DNA of 64,000 nt from Pannonibacter phragmitetus DSM 14782. GTDB taxonomy: Bacteria; Pseudomonadota; Alphaproteobacteria; Rhizobiales; Stappiaceae. Under the pieces are notes generated by a model, which was not told the DNA's origin, made no database searches, and saw only the letters and a program-made list of their open reading frames with translations. Both the position numbers and the translations under genes were made by a program. Positions 53,424-62,582 of the stretch are shown here, piece after piece; positions within the stretch are counted from its first letter, which is position 1; each line of letters opens with the position of its first letter. The stretch lies in the NCBI RefSeq assembly GCF_000382365.1, contig NZ_KB908223.1:1-64000 (forward strand), in the 5' to 3' direction.

Positions 53424-54338
53424 ATGACTTCCACGAGCACGGCTGTTCATCGCCTTGGCGGTATTGCAGGACCTGCCATCATGCTGCTCGGCATGTTCCT
53501 TTTCGCGCTCAACGACGCCATGGGCAAATGGTTAGTCGCCAGCTACAGCGTCGGCCAGGTGGTGCTGATCCGCAGCATCGCGGCGCTGCTGATCCTCGCC
53601 CCATTTCTCTGGATGTCTGGCCTCAAGCCGCTGCTCAAGCCGGAACGCCCGGGCATGCAGGCAGCCCGTGTGGCCTTTTCCACCTTCGAGCTTTTCTGCT
53701 TCTACTATGCGGTCACCTATCTGCCGCTGGCCGATGTGATGACCTACTGGCTGGCCGCGCCGATCTATGTGGCCGCGCTCTCGCCCTTCCTTCTGGGCGA
53801 AAAGGTGGGCTGGCGGCGCTGGAGCGCCATTGCGGTGGGCTTCATCGGCGTCATCATCGCGCTCAATCCGTCGAGCGCCATGTTCACCCCGCCCGCCATC
53901 CTCTCCATCGCCGGGGCAGCGGCCTTTGCCTTCATGATGCTGTCAGGCCGCAGCCTGCGCGGCACGCCGGACAAGACGCTGGTCTTCTTCCAGACCGCTG
54001 GCGCAGGACTTGCGGGGCTTGCGATGGCGCCGTTCGACTGGCGGCCCATCGCCTCGATGGAGGATGCGCTGCTGCTCTCCCTGCTCGGCATCGTTGCCAT
54101 GAGCGCGCATATCATGGTCAACCGCGCCCTGAAGATCTCGGATGCGGCCACGGTTGCGCCGCTGCAATATACGCTGCTGCTGTGGGCCGTGGTCTTCGGA
54201 TGGTATTTCTTCGGCGACCTGCCCAAGCCCAGCATGATGCTTGGTGCAGCGCTGATCACCGGCGCCGGACTGTTCATCTTCTTCCGCGAGCAACAGCTGA
54301 AGAAGCGCGATCAGGTGCTTCCGGCCGTTCCGGAGTAA
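53424..54338 (+). CDS. EamA/DMT-family transporter
   Basis: 304 residues from ATG 53424 (AAGGA upstream). Ten hydrophobic segments fall into two EamA repeats (GMFLFALNDAMGKWLVASYS; LLSLLGIVAMSAHIMVNRAL). Members export metabolites, amino acids or purines across the inner membrane. The function here is unknown. The gene may be read with the LysR upstream or from its own promoter in the 223-bp spacer. Confidence 0.9.
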   Translation: MTSTSTAVHRLGGIAGPAIMLLGMFLFALNDAMGKWLVASYSVGQVVLIRSIAALLILAPFLWMSGLKPLLKPERPGMQAARVAFSTFELFCFYYAVTYLPLADVMTYWLAAPIYVAALSPFLLGEKVGWRRWSAIAVGFIGVIIALNPSSAMFTPPAILSIAGAAAFAFMMLSGRSLRGTPDKTLVFFQTAGAGLAGLAMAPFDWRPIASMEDALLLSLLGIVAMSAHIMVNRALKISDAATVAPLQYTLLLWAVVFGWYFFGDLPKPSMMLGAALITGAGLFIFFREQQLKKRDQVLPAVPE

Positions 54339-54410
54339 CGCTCAAGGCGGCGGGATGCTGACGCATCACGCCTTGAAAGTGCTCAGGCGCCGCATGGGCT
54401 TGACCAACGG

Positions 54411-54440
54411 AAAAGACCCGCAACGTTGCCGCTGCGGGTC
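54411..54440 (-). terminator. Rho-independent terminator after the second dctP gene
   Basis: On the minus strand GACCCGCA pairs with TGCGGGTC across a 10-base loop and is followed by TTTT (54411-54414). It lies 75 bases beyond the stop codon at 54516 and ends the FAH-dctQMP operon. Confidence 0.82.
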
Positions 54441-54515
54441 TCTGCGCTGGACTGCTGCAGATGGGCACCGCAGTCCGGGGGATGGGTCAGGAGGGGCAAG
54501 GCCCCTCCTTGAGGA

Positions 54516-55520
54516 TCAGCCGCGGATCTTCGCCAGTTCCTGCTGCACGCGCTCGATCACATCGGCACCGATGGTGTCCTTGTGCTTTTCGTAGACCAGC
54601 TGAGACTTTTCGAGCATGCGCTTCTGCTCGTCTTCGCTGAGGGTGTTGAACTTGACGCCTTCTGCCTGGATCTTCTCCAGAGACTTCTGGTTCAGTTCAC
54701 GGATCACCTTGCGCTCTTCATCGCGGCCAACGATGGCGCAGTCCCTCAAGGCAGCCTGCTCATCGGCGGTGTAGCTGTCGAAGATCGGCTTGGAGAACAG
54801 GAACAGGAATGGCGTGTAGGCGTGACGCGTCTCGCTGACATATTCCTGCACCTCGTAGAACTTCGAGGTGTCGATGGTGACATAGGGGTTTTCCTGCGCA
54901 TCGATGGTCTTGGTTTCGAGCGCGGAGAAGACCTCGCCAAAGGCCATCGGCGTGGCATTGGCGCCGAAGTTCTGGAAGGTGTCGAGGAACACGTTGTTCT
55001 GCATCACGCGCACCTTCATGCCCTGCAGATCCTCCCACTTGGTGACAGGACGGCTGGAGTTGGACAGGTTGCGGAAGCCGTTTTCCCAATAGGCGAGATT
55101 GACGAGACCGGCCTCGGCCAGCTTGCCATTGAGGAACTCGCCGAACTCGCCATCCATCACGGCATCGGCTTCCTCGTTGCTGGCAAAGAGGAACGGCAGG
55201 TCGAAGACGCCGAGCGCCGTAACGATGCCGGCCAGCGGCGAGGACGAGGTGACGACGGCTTCCTGAACGCCGGCGCGCAGGGCCTGCGTTGCCTGCAGGT
55301 CGCCGCCGAGCGCGCCGCCCCAGAAAGCGGTCAGCTTCAGCTTGCCGCCGGACTTTTCGTCAAGGCAGGCCTGCATGGCATTGATGCCGTTGCCGACCGG
55401 ATGGTCCGCATTGATGCCATTGGACACCCGCATGTTGCGGTCATTGAATTGCGCCGATGCCGGAACAGCGGCGGTCGCGGCAAACACCACAGCCGTGGTG
55501 GCGAGAAGCAGTTTCTTCAT
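54516..55520 (-). CDS. dctP: TRAP transporter solute-binding protein (DctP family), sugar-acid cluster
   Basis: 334 residues starting MKKLLLATTAVVFAATAAVP (signal cleavage after ASA); GGGAGGAAGA precedes the ATG. The substrate-arginine block is WEDLQGMKVRVMQNNVFLDT and the pocket strand ATPMAFGEVFSALETKTIDA. It binds a carboxylate ligand, most likely an aldonate or related sugar acid given the enzymes encoded beside it. It is the last gene of the operon and is followed by an intrinsic terminator. Confidence 0.93.
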   Translation of the reverse strand: MKKLLLATTAVVFAATAAVPASAQFNDRNMRVSNGINADHPVGNGINAMQACLDEKSGGKLKLTAFWGGALGGDLQATQALRAGVQEAVVTSSSPLAGIVTALGVFDLPFLFASNEEADAVMDGEFGEFLNGKLAEAGLVNLAYWENGFRNLSNSSRPVTKWEDLQGMKVRVMQNNVFLDTFQNFGANATPMAFGEVFSALETKTIDAQENPYVTIDTSKFYEVQEYVSETRHAYTPFLFLFSKPIFDSYTADEQAALRDCAIVGRDEERKVIRELNQKSLEKIQAEGVKFNTLSEDEQKRMLEKSQLVYEKHKDTIGADVIERVQQELAKIRG

Positions 55521-55598
55521 TGTGTCTTCCTCCCTTTTGATCAAGTTTTCCAGGCAGATGGCCACTCCTCTGACCGCCTGCCGGGGTTTCGCATGCGC

Positions 55599-56876
55599 CT
55601 AATGCAGCCAGGACAGCGGCACCAGCACCAGTTCCGGGAACAGGATCAGCAGCAGCAGCACTGCGATCTGTGACAGCAGGAAAGGCATGACGCCTGTCAC
55701 CACCTTGCCGAGCGGCACCCTGGACACGCCGCTGACCACGTTGAGCACCACGCCAACTGGCGGCGTGATGAGGCCGATGCAGGTGTTCATGACGAAGAGA
55801 ACACCGAAATAGACCGGATCAATGCCCGCCTGCTTGACGATGGGCATCAGCACCGGCGACAGGATCAAAATGGTGGGCGCCAGATCCAGCGCCGTTCCCA
55901 CCACAAGCACCAGCATCATCATCACCAGCATCAGCAGCTTGGGCTGCTCGATCAGCGGGGCAATGTGGCGGGTGATCTCTGCCGGAATGTTCGCCGCCGT
56001 GATCAGCCAGGCCGACACCAGCGCCGCCGCCACGAGGAACATGACGATCGAGGTCGTCTTCGCCGCCCGCAGGATGACGAAGTAGAGATCGGCGGCCTTC
56101 AGTTCCCGGTAGACGAAAAGCCCGACCATCAGCGCATAGAAGGCGGCAATCACCGCCGCTTCCGTCGGCGTGACCACTCCCATGCGGATGCCGCCGAGAA
56201 TGATCACCGGCATGCCCAACGCCCAGGCGGCGCGGCCCGTTGCCGCAAGGCGGACGGACATGGGCTGGCGCGGAAGCGTCTCCACCTTGGACCTGCGGAC
56301 AAGGAAGGTCCAGGTCACGGCCAGAGCCACGCCCATCATGATGCCCGGCACGATGCCGCCCATGAACAGCTTGGTGATCGAGACGTTTGCAGCAACGCCG
56401 AAGATGATGAAGGCGAGCGACGGCGGAATGACCGGGGCGATGATGCCGCCCGCCGCCATGAGGCCGGCGGAGCGCGGCACGTCATAGCCCGCGCGGGCCA
56501 TCATCGGCACCAGGATCGCGGCCAGAGCCGCCGTATCGGCCGCTGCCGAACCGGACAGGCTGGCCATGATGATCGCCGCCACGATGGCCACGAAGCCGAG
56601 GCCGCCGCGGATATGCCCGGCCCAGGCCAGCGCAAAGTCGATGATGCGGCGGGACAGGCCGCCGGAGTTCATCAGTTCACCGGCGAGGATGAAGAAGGGA
56701 ATGGCCAGCAGCGTGAAGGTGTCCGCGCCGGAGATCATGTTCTGCGACACGATCTGCGTGTTGAACATGCCCATGTAGGACATGAGGATGACGCCGCAGA
56801 ACATCAGCGCGAAAGCGACTGGCACACCGATGGCCATGGAACCCAGCAGGGAGCCGATGAAGACGAGAAGCGTCAT
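55599..56876 (-). CDS. dctM: TRAP transporter large permease (DctM), sugar-acid cluster
   Basis: 425 residues with about twelve membrane segments: MTLLVFIGSLLGSMAIGVPV start, ISGADTFTLLAIPFFILAGE and SGSAAADTAALAAILVPMMA blocks. It begins three bases after the DctQ stop codon. It moves the acid bound by the downstream DctP into the cell with sodium. Confidence 0.94.
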   Translation of the reverse strand: MTLLVFIGSLLGSMAIGVPVAFALMFCGVILMSYMGMFNTQIVSQNMISGADTFTLLAIPFFILAGELMNSGGLSRRIIDFALAWAGHIRGGLGFVAIVAAIIMASLSGSAAADTAALAAILVPMMARAGYDVPRSAGLMAAGGIIAPVIPPSLAFIIFGVAANVSITKLFMGGIVPGIMMGVALAVTWTFLVRRSKVETLPRQPMSVRLAATGRAAWALGMPVIILGGIRMGVVTPTEAAVIAAFYALMVGLFVYRELKAADLYFVILRAAKTTSIVMFLVAAALVSAWLITAANIPAEITRHIAPLIEQPKLLMLVMMMLVLVVGTALDLAPTILILSPVLMPIVKQAGIDPVYFGVLFVMNTCIGLITPPVGVVLNVVSGVSRVPLGKVVTGVMPFLLSQIAVLLLLILFPELVLVPLSWLH

Positions 56877-56879
56877 GTG

Positions 56880-57413
56880 TCAGTGCTCCATCAGCTTGGC
56901 AGGGTCCACGTGCTCACCGGCGAACATGGCGATTTCCTTGTCCGTGGCGCGGCCCAGCAGGATGCGGATGAAGCGTTCCATCGAAATCAGGAACATGCCG
57001 CCACCGGTGAAGAAGCCGATGCCATAGACCCAGATCATCGGCATGCCGGTGACGGGGGCTGCCATGGAGGCATTGATGGGGAACTGCTTCCAGGTGCCCC
57101 AGAAGAAGATGGCGGAACAGGCCATGATGATGATGTTGACCAGCGCCATGCAGAAGAGGCGCCCGCGCCGGGAGAAATGCACCACCAGCGTCTCGATGCC
57201 GAGATGGGAGTTCTCCCGGAAGGTCACGACCGCACCGATGAAGGTGAGCCAGACGAAGAAGTACCGCGCCAGCTCTTCCGAGACGACGAGGCCGGAATTC
57301 ATGCCGTAGCGCAGGACCACATTGACGAAGACCATGATGGCCATGGAGGCCAGCAGGAAGACGAGGACCGCTTCCAGCGTGCGGTAGAAAAGGCGGGTGA
57401 GGGTCGCGATCAT
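56880..57413 (-). CDS. dctQ: TRAP transporter small permease (DctQ), sugar-acid cluster
   Basis: 177 residues from ATG 57413; the longer open frame upstream belongs to the FAH gene region. It has four membrane helices with the DctQ motif RYGMNSGLVVSEELARYFFV and NSHLGIETLV. Seven bases separate it from the FAH-family gene. It forms the membrane complex with DctM. Confidence 0.92.
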   Translation of the reverse strand: MIATLTRLFYRTLEAVLVFLLASMAIMVFVNVVLRYGMNSGLVVSEELARYFFVWLTFIGAVVTFRENSHLGIETLVVHFSRRGRLFCMALVNIIIMACSAIFFWGTWKQFPINASMAAPVTGMPMIWVYGIGFFTGGGMFLISMERFIRILLGRATDKEIAMFAGEHVDPAKLMEH

Positions 57414-57420
57414 GGCTCCC

Positions 57421-58587
57421 TCACACCTTGTCCGCCAGCCCGCGGCGGGCAAGGTTGCGGAACAGCTCACGCAGGCCGAAAGTCCATTCCGGGCAGGCAT
57501 CCGTGCGGTCGATCCAGTTGACCAGACGTCCCAGCTTCGGCGTGTGGATCTCCACCCGGTCGCCAATCTCGTGGGTGAAGCCCTGCCCCACCCCGCGCCG
57601 GTCCTTGACGGGCGCAAACATGGTGCCGAGGAACAGCACTGCCCCGTCCGGATACTGGTGATTGCGGTTGCGCAGCTGACCGGCCAGTTCCTCCGGCGAG
57701 CGGCTGATGGCTTCCATCGGGCTTTCTCCCGTCATCACGAACCCGTCCTCGCCCTCCACCAGCAGCGACACCCGCACCTTGCGCAGGTCATCGATGGTGA
57801 AGCCCTCATCGAACAGGCGGATGAAGGGGCCGATGGCGCAGGAGGCGTTGTTGTCCTTCGCCTTGCCGAGCAGCAGCGCGGAGCGGCCCTCCACATCGCG
57901 CAGGTTCACGTCATTGCCGAGGGTAGCGCCGAGAATGGCACCGTCCGAGCGAACCGCCAGAACCACCTCCGGCTCCGGATTGTTCCACTCGGAAATGGGA
58001 TGGATGCCAGCCTTGGCACCGCAGCCAACAGATGACATGGGCTGGGCCTTGGTGAAGATCTCCGCATCGGGGCCAATGCCCACTTCCAGATATTGCGACC
58101 ACAGACCCATGTCCTGCAGCAGCGCCTTGACCTTGCGGGCCTCTTCGGACCCCGCCTTGACGCCGCGCAGACTGCCGCCCAGCACCGGGGCCAGCCGCTC
58201 GCGGATTTCCAGCGCACGGGAACTGTCACCCTTGGCCTGCTCCTCGATCACCCGCTCCAGCATGCTGTCGGCAAAGGTGACGCCTGCGGCCTTGACGGAT
58301 TGCAGATCGATGGGCGCCAGCAACTGTCCGGCGCTGCCATCAAGGAACGCGTCCAGCGGCCCCAGATCCGGCAGGCCTGACGCCTGCTTCAGCCGTGCGG
58401 CGATCTCCGGCATTTCAAAAAGGGAGGAAACGGTGGCGGCAATGCCGGTCAGGTTGAGCACCTGCCCATCGCGGATCAGCACCGGGCAAGGCCCGTCTTC
58501 CGCCTTCGACCAGACGCGGCCAACGAGCACGGCGTCCTGCGCATCGGCAGGCAGAATTCCAGATGCAGTAACAGCTTGACCGGCCAC
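57421..58587 (-). CDS. Fumarylacetoacetate hydrolase-family enzyme (probable 2-keto-3-deoxy acid dehydratase type)
   Basis: 388 residues from a GTG at 58587 with an excellent GGAGGAGG site. The FAH fold is seen in NPEPEVVLAVRSDGAILGAT (metal-binding Glu) and GNDVNLRDVEGRSALLLGKA, with a long N-terminal region (VGRVWSKAEDGPCPVLIRDG) typical of the subgroup found in aldonate pathways. Members there act as 2-keto-3-deoxy-sugar-acid dehydratases or related enzymes. It heads an operon with a TRAP importer and lies near DenD and IlvD/Edd genes, so a sugar-acid degradation step is likely; the exact reaction is uncertain. Confidence 0.86.
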   Translation of the reverse strand: MAGQAVTASGILPADAQDAVLVGRVWSKAEDGPCPVLIRDGQVLNLTGIAATVSSLFEMPEIAARLKQASGLPDLGPLDAFLDGSAGQLLAPIDLQSVKAAGVTFADSMLERVIEEQAKGDSSRALEIRERLAPVLGGSLRGVKAGSEEARKVKALLQDMGLWSQYLEVGIGPDAEIFTKAQPMSSVGCGAKAGIHPISEWNNPEPEVVLAVRSDGAILGATLGNDVNLRDVEGRSALLLGKAKDNNASCAIGPFIRLFDEGFTIDDLRKVRVSLLVEGEDGFVMTGESPMEAISRSPEELAGQLRNRNHQYPDGAVLFLGTMFAPVKDRRGVGQGFTHEIGDRVEIHTPKLGRLVNWIDRTDACPEWTFGLRELFRNLARRGLADKV

Positions 58588-59156
58588 CAGAGCCCTCCTC
58601 CCCAAATCCCCGCCCGGCAAGGCAGCGCCTCCACGCGTCAGAGCCTCGCGGCCTCTTGCCGGATTGTCTGGATGTCATACAATCAGATTTATGTTTCTTA
58701 GCAATATGGCGCCGGGCTTGTCCAGCCCGTGGCACCGCCTGTGTGCAACTTCAGCGAAGATGTGCGAACGCCCTGCGGGATTGCGCAGCTAAGGCCCCGC
58801 CCCAGGACATCAAGAGCTTGCCGAACCGCAGTCTGAAAATTGAGGGGCTTATTCAGGCGAAAGACTGCCCCGGCCTCTTTGCCACGCCTTCAACGGCAGC
58901 CCGCAGCCATTGCCCTGCATCACAGCAACCGTCGGTTTCGCAAGACCCAACCATTTCGTCATGCCATGGCCCCGACCATGGCATCCATTCCATGACCTTG
59001 CCGCACCCGAGAGGCAGCAAATATTCCCCATATCTAAAAGCAAATGACTTTCGGATCGCAAGGGCATGGATGCCATGGCCGGGGCCATGGCATGACGAAA
59101 TATGAAAGTTTCGAACGCGAAATCTAATATCTGAGCTGCAGACAGAGAGAGATACG
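58588..59156. promoter_or_regulatory. Intergenic region with operator-like, REP-like and long inverted-repeat sequences
   Basis: 569 bases without a gene. ATTGT (58663-58667) and ACAAT (58679-58683) form a spaced palindrome upstream of the FAH gene, in a segment that also contains TTGTCTG. GGGCT (58714-58718) and AGCCC (58724-58728) form a REP-like hairpin. The element at 58953-59101 is described separately. The FAH-dctQMP promoter must lie here. Confidence 0.45.
58953..59101. repeat. 149-bp element bounded by 36-bp inverted repeats (MITE/BIME-like)
   Basis: The 36 bases at 58953-58988 (beginning ATTTCGTCATGCCATGG) are the reverse complement of 59066-59101 with one mismatch. Each arm is itself a hairpin because it contains GCCATGG and CCATGGC. 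The 77-base interior has weaker inverted similarity (CCTTGCCG... against CGCAAGGGC). No transposase frame is inside and no clear target duplication was seen. Confidence 0.8.
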
Positions 59157-59870
59157 TCAATAGATCTCGAGATTGAGCGCGATACGGCTTGCAGCGCCTG
59201 TCAGATGCTTGCGCATGGCGGCGCGGGCGGCCATTGCATCCCGGCTGGCGATGGCGTCACGCACGGCCACATGTTCGGCGATGGTGATTTCGACAATCTC
59301 TTCCAGCACGGCGCTGGCCCGCGCCGCATTGATGGCGAGGCTGATGCGCTCGGCGATGAAGCCGATGAACATGCCGAAATAGGCATTGCCGGTGGCATCG
59401 GCGACGGCCCGGTGGAAGGCAAGATCGGCAATGATGCCCTGCTCCGTCCACTTCTCCGCCCCGGTCATCTGCGCCAGCGCCTCGTCCAGCCGGGCGAGGT
59501 CTTCGGCCGTATGATGCAGGGCAGCAAGTCCGGCCGCCTCGATCTCCAGCGGCAGGCGCAGCTGGAACAGGTCACGGAAGCTCTCCCGGTCGTCCAGATC
59601 GTCCTGGGCAATGCGGATCGGCCGCGCCTGCGGCTCCGTCACGAAGGCGCCGACGCCCTGCCGGGTTTCCACCAGCCCCTCGTTGCGCAGCTGGGCAATG
59701 GCCTCACGCACCACCGTGCGGCTGACGCCAAGGGTCTTGGCCAAAGCATGTTCCGTCGGCAACCGGTCACCGGGCTTGATCCGGCCCTCGCTGATGTCGC
59801 GGGCGATCTGCGCCGCAATGCGTGCAGGCAGATGTTCACTGCGCCGGATCTGTTCCATGCCGATGGCCAT
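59157..59870 (-). CDS. GntR-family regulator, FCD (FadR) subfamily
   Basis: 237 residues. The GntR winged helix is IKPGDRLPTEHALAKTLGVS and RTVVREAIAQLRNEGLVETR. The all-helical FCD domain follows, with its metal-binding Asp/His set (DLAFHRAVADATGNAYF; EHVAVRDAIASRD). Such regulators respond to sugar acids or lactate-like ligands. It follows the GlcD-like oxidase gene by 32 bases and lies inside the sugar-acid locus, so it probably controls both divergent operons; a palindrome at 61471-61491 is a candidate site. Confidence 0.93.
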   Translation of the reverse strand: MAIGMEQIRRSEHLPARIAAQIARDISEGRIKPGDRLPTEHALAKTLGVSRTVVREAIAQLRNEGLVETRQGVGAFVTEPQARPIRIAQDDLDDRESFRDLFQLRLPLEIEAAGLAALHHTAEDLARLDEALAQMTGAEKWTEQGIIADLAFHRAVADATGNAYFGMFIGFIAERISLAINAARASAVLEEIVEITIAEHVAVRDAIASRDAMAARAAMRKHLTGAASRIALNLEIY

Positions 59871-59902
59871 TCCCTGTCCTGTCTTCTGGGCGATCAGCGC
59901 CT

Positions 59903-61375
59903 TTACCCCGAAACCCCGCCCAAATTCAATTGGCAGCCGGGATTCATGATGCCTTGCGGATCGATTGCCGCCTTGAGAGAGGTCAGAAGCTGACGTTGCA
60001 CTGGCTGCAGCAGCGCCTCGAAATCAGGCTTCTTCAGCCGGCCGATGCCATGTTCGGCGCTGATCGAGCCGCCGAATCCGTCCAGCACGGCGTTGAGCAC
60101 GGTCTTGGCCTGATAGATCCGCGCATCCGCCTCTTGCCTTGTGAGGCCCGCTGGCGGCAGCACATTGAGATGCACGTTGCCATCGCCCACGTGGCCATAG
60201 GAGACGCAGGTGCAGTCGGGCAGCGCCGCATGGATGGCGGCCTCCGCCTCGCGCACGAAATCCGGCACGCGCGACAGGGGCACGGAGACATCCGTGCGCA
60301 GGTGCCGCCCGCGCTTTGCCTGCCCCTCGTTCATTCCCTCGCGGAAAAGCCAGAGAGTGCGCGCCTGCGCCTGCGAGGCCGCAACCACCCCGTCCACCAC
60401 CAGCCCGTCGGCCATGACGCCCTCGAGGAATCGGCTCATCAGATCGTCCACATCGACGAGCCCGGAGCCGGAAATCTCCATCAGCACATAGGCCGGATAG
60501 TCAGCCGCCATCGGCATGGGCAGGTCCGCAATGGCCTCCTGCGCCAGGGTGAAAGCCAGCGGCGGCATGAATTCGAAGGCCGACATCAGGTCGCAGCAGT
60601 CGCGCCGCGCCCGCCGGTAAAGCCGGATGGCATCCTCCAGCGCATTGAGCCCCAGCAAGGCGGTGGCCACCTGATCCGGCTGCGGCAAGAGCTTGACGGC
60701 CACGGCTGTGACGATGCCGAGCGTGCCTTCTGCCCCGATGAAAAGCTGCTTCAGGTCGATGCCCCGGTTGTCCTTGCGAAGGGCAGAGAGGCCATCGAAA
60801 ATGCTGCCGTCCGGCAGCACCACCTCCAGCCCCAGCACCAGCTCCCGCGTCATGCCATAGCGCAGCACGTTAATGCCGCCGGCATTGGTGGAGACATTGC
60901 CGCCGATGCGGCAGGAGCCCTGAGCCCCCAGCGACAGCGGGAAGAACAGCCCTGCCTCCGCCACCTTGTCCTTGAACTCCGACAGCACCGCCCCGGCCTC
61001 GACCACGGCGGAAAAATCATCGGCATCCAGACGGCGGATGGCGGTCATCCGCTCAAGGCTCAGCACCACCTGCCCTGCCGGATCATCCGGCGTTGCGCCA
61101 AGCACCAGCCCGGTGTTGCCACCCTGCGGCACGAGGGAAAGCCCCAGCGCGGCCACGGCCTTCACCGCCCGCGCCACATCTTGCGTGGAGCGTGGCCGCA
61201 GCACGGCAACGGCGCCGGTTTCCACATCCCCATGCCAGTCGCGGCAATAGCGGGCCACATCAGCGCCCGTCAGCACCATATCCGCGCCAAGCGCATCCTC
61301 CAGCCTTGCCGCCACGGCTGCGCATGCGGCTTCAGGCTGGCCTGTTCCCTGCGGGTGTTCCATCACATCCGTCAT
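59903..61375 (-). CDS. FAD-linked 2-hydroxyacid oxidase/dehydrogenase (GlcD-like)
   Basis: 490 residues from ATG 61375 (GGGA upstream). The FAD-binding PCMH domain has LVPQGGNTGLVLGATPDDPA and GSCRIGGNVSTNAGGINVLR. The C-terminal FAD-oxidase domain has VSYGHVGDGNVHLNVLPPAG and SAEHGIGRLKK, the pattern of glycolate oxidase GlcD and D-2-hydroxyglutarate or D-lactate dehydrogenases. It should oxidise a D-2-hydroxy acid to the keto acid. It stands first in a two-gene unit with the GntR regulator and is divergent from denD. Confidence 0.92.
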   Translation of the reverse strand: MTDVMEHPQGTGQPEAACAAVAARLEDALGADMVLTGADVARYCRDWHGDVETGAVAVLRPRSTQDVARAVKAVAALGLSLVPQGGNTGLVLGATPDDPAGQVVLSLERMTAIRRLDADDFSAVVEAGAVLSEFKDKVAEAGLFFPLSLGAQGSCRIGGNVSTNAGGINVLRYGMTRELVLGLEVVLPDGSIFDGLSALRKDNRGIDLKQLFIGAEGTLGIVTAVAVKLLPQPDQVATALLGLNALEDAIRLYRRARRDCCDLMSAFEFMPPLAFTLAQEAIADLPMPMAADYPAYVLMEISGSGLVDVDDLMSRFLEGVMADGLVVDGVVAASQAQARTLWLFREGMNEGQAKRGRHLRTDVSVPLSRVPDFVREAEAAIHAALPDCTCVSYGHVGDGNVHLNVLPPAGLTRQEADARIYQAKTVLNAVLDGFGGSISAEHGIGRLKKPDFEALLQPVQRQLLTSLKAAIDPQGIMNPGCQLNLGGVSG

Positions 61376-61470
61376 TGTTCCGGTCCCGTATGCCGCCACG
61401 GCGCGATGCCGGTCTTCTCCACCGGGCGCCTGTGCAGACAATCACTCTGGCTGTTTTCAAATCCATCATA

Positions 61471-61491
61471 TAAGGTTATCAGACAACCTTA
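61471..61491. promoter_or_regulatory. Candidate GntR/FCD operator between the oxidase and denD genes
   Basis: TAAGGTT-ATCAGAC-AACCTTA has perfect 7-base arms around a 7-base centre. It contains TTATCAGACAA, the general form of sites bound by FCD-type GntR proteins. It lies in the 220-bp divergent spacer. On the other strand it shares TTGTCTG with the spaced palindrome at 58663-58683. Confidence 0.6.
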
Positions 61492-61595
61492 CAAATGGTT
61501 TCCACACGCTGCCGCACACCGGTCCGGCAGCGCTGCGGATGGAGGAAAGGCAGCCTCCCAAGCGGCTGCAATTGAGGATGCGGAGGAGAGAGCGC

Positions 61596-62582
61596 ATGCA
61601 TGTTCTGATCATTGGTGCAGCTGGAATGGTGGGCCGCAAGCTGGCTGAGCGTCTGGCAAGGGATGGCCAGCTGGGCGGCAAGTCCGTGGACCGGATGACA
61701 CTGGCCGATGTGATCGAGCCTTCCGCGCCCGCAGGCTTTTCCGGCCAGGCAACGCTGGAGACGGCAGACCTCTCCGTTCCCGGCACCTCGGAGCGGCTGA
61801 TTGCAGACCGCCCGGACGTGATCTTCCATCTTGCCGCCATCGTGTCGGGCGAAGCCGAACTTGATTTCGACAAGGGCTACCGCATCAACCTTGACGGCAC
61901 GCGCTATCTCTTCGACGCCATCCGCCTCGCCCACGGGGCAGACGGATATTACCCGCGCATGGTCTTCACCTCGTCGGTCGCCGTCTTCGGTGCGCCCCTG
62001 CCCTATCCCATCTCCGACGACTTCCACACCACGCCGCTGACAAGCTATGGCACGCAGAAGGCGATCTGCGAGCTGCTGCTGTCCGACTATTCCCGCCGCG
62101 GCTTCTTCGATGGCGTCGGCATCCGCCTGCCGACGATCTGCATCCGCCCCGGCAAGCCGAACAAGGCCGCCTCCGGCTTCTTCTCCAACATCCTGCGCGA
62201 GCCGCTCATCGGCGAAGAAGCCGTGCTGCCGGTGCCGGAGGACATCCGCCACTGGCACGCATCGCCGCGCTCGGCCGTTGGCTTCCTGCTGCATGGCGCC
62301 ACCATTGACACCGGCCTCGTCGGCCCGCGCCGCAATCTCTCCATGCCCGGCGTCAGCGCCACGGTGGGCGAGCAGATCGAGGCCCTGCACCGCATTGCCG
62401 GCGAAAAGGCCGTGAAGCTGATCCGCCGCGAGCCGGACGAGATGATCATCCGCATGGTCTCCGGCTGGGCCCCCGGCTTCGAGGCCACCCGCGCCACGGC
62501 GCTTGGCTTCACCGCCGAAACCTCCTTTGATGAAATCATCCGCGTCCACATTGAGGACGAGCTGGGAGGCCGCATCGCATGA
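61596..62582 (+). CDS. denD: D-erythronate dehydrogenase-like SDR/epimerase (DenD family)
   Basis: 328 residues from an ATG with GGAGGAG upstream. It is an extended SDR: NAD-binding [11 protein letters not shown], active-site serine in FTSSV and Tyr-x-x-x-Lys in TSYGTQKA. The blocks [20 protein letters not shown] and LRLPTI-like [20 protein letters not shown] match DenD, the enzyme that oxidises D-erythronate to 2-keto-D-erythronate. Related sugar acids are possible substrates. Its end overlaps the IlvD/Edd gene by four bases (ATGA), so the two are co-translated. Confidence 0.88.
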   Translation: MHVLIIGAAGMVGRKLAERLARDGQLGGKSVDRMTLADVIEPSAPAGFSGQATLETADLSVPGTSERLIADRPDVIFHLAAIVSGEAELDFDKGYRINLDGTRYLFDAIRLAHGADGYYPRMVFTSSVAVFGAPLPYPISDDFHTTPLTSYGTQKAICELLLSDYSRRGFFDGVGIRLPTICIRPGKPNKAASGFFSNILREPLIGEEAVLPVPEDIRHWHASPRSAVGFLLHGATIDTGLVGPRRNLSMPGVSATVGEQIEALHRIAGEKAVKLIRREPDEMIIRMVSGWAPGFEATRATALGFTAETSFDEIIRVHIEDELGGRIA

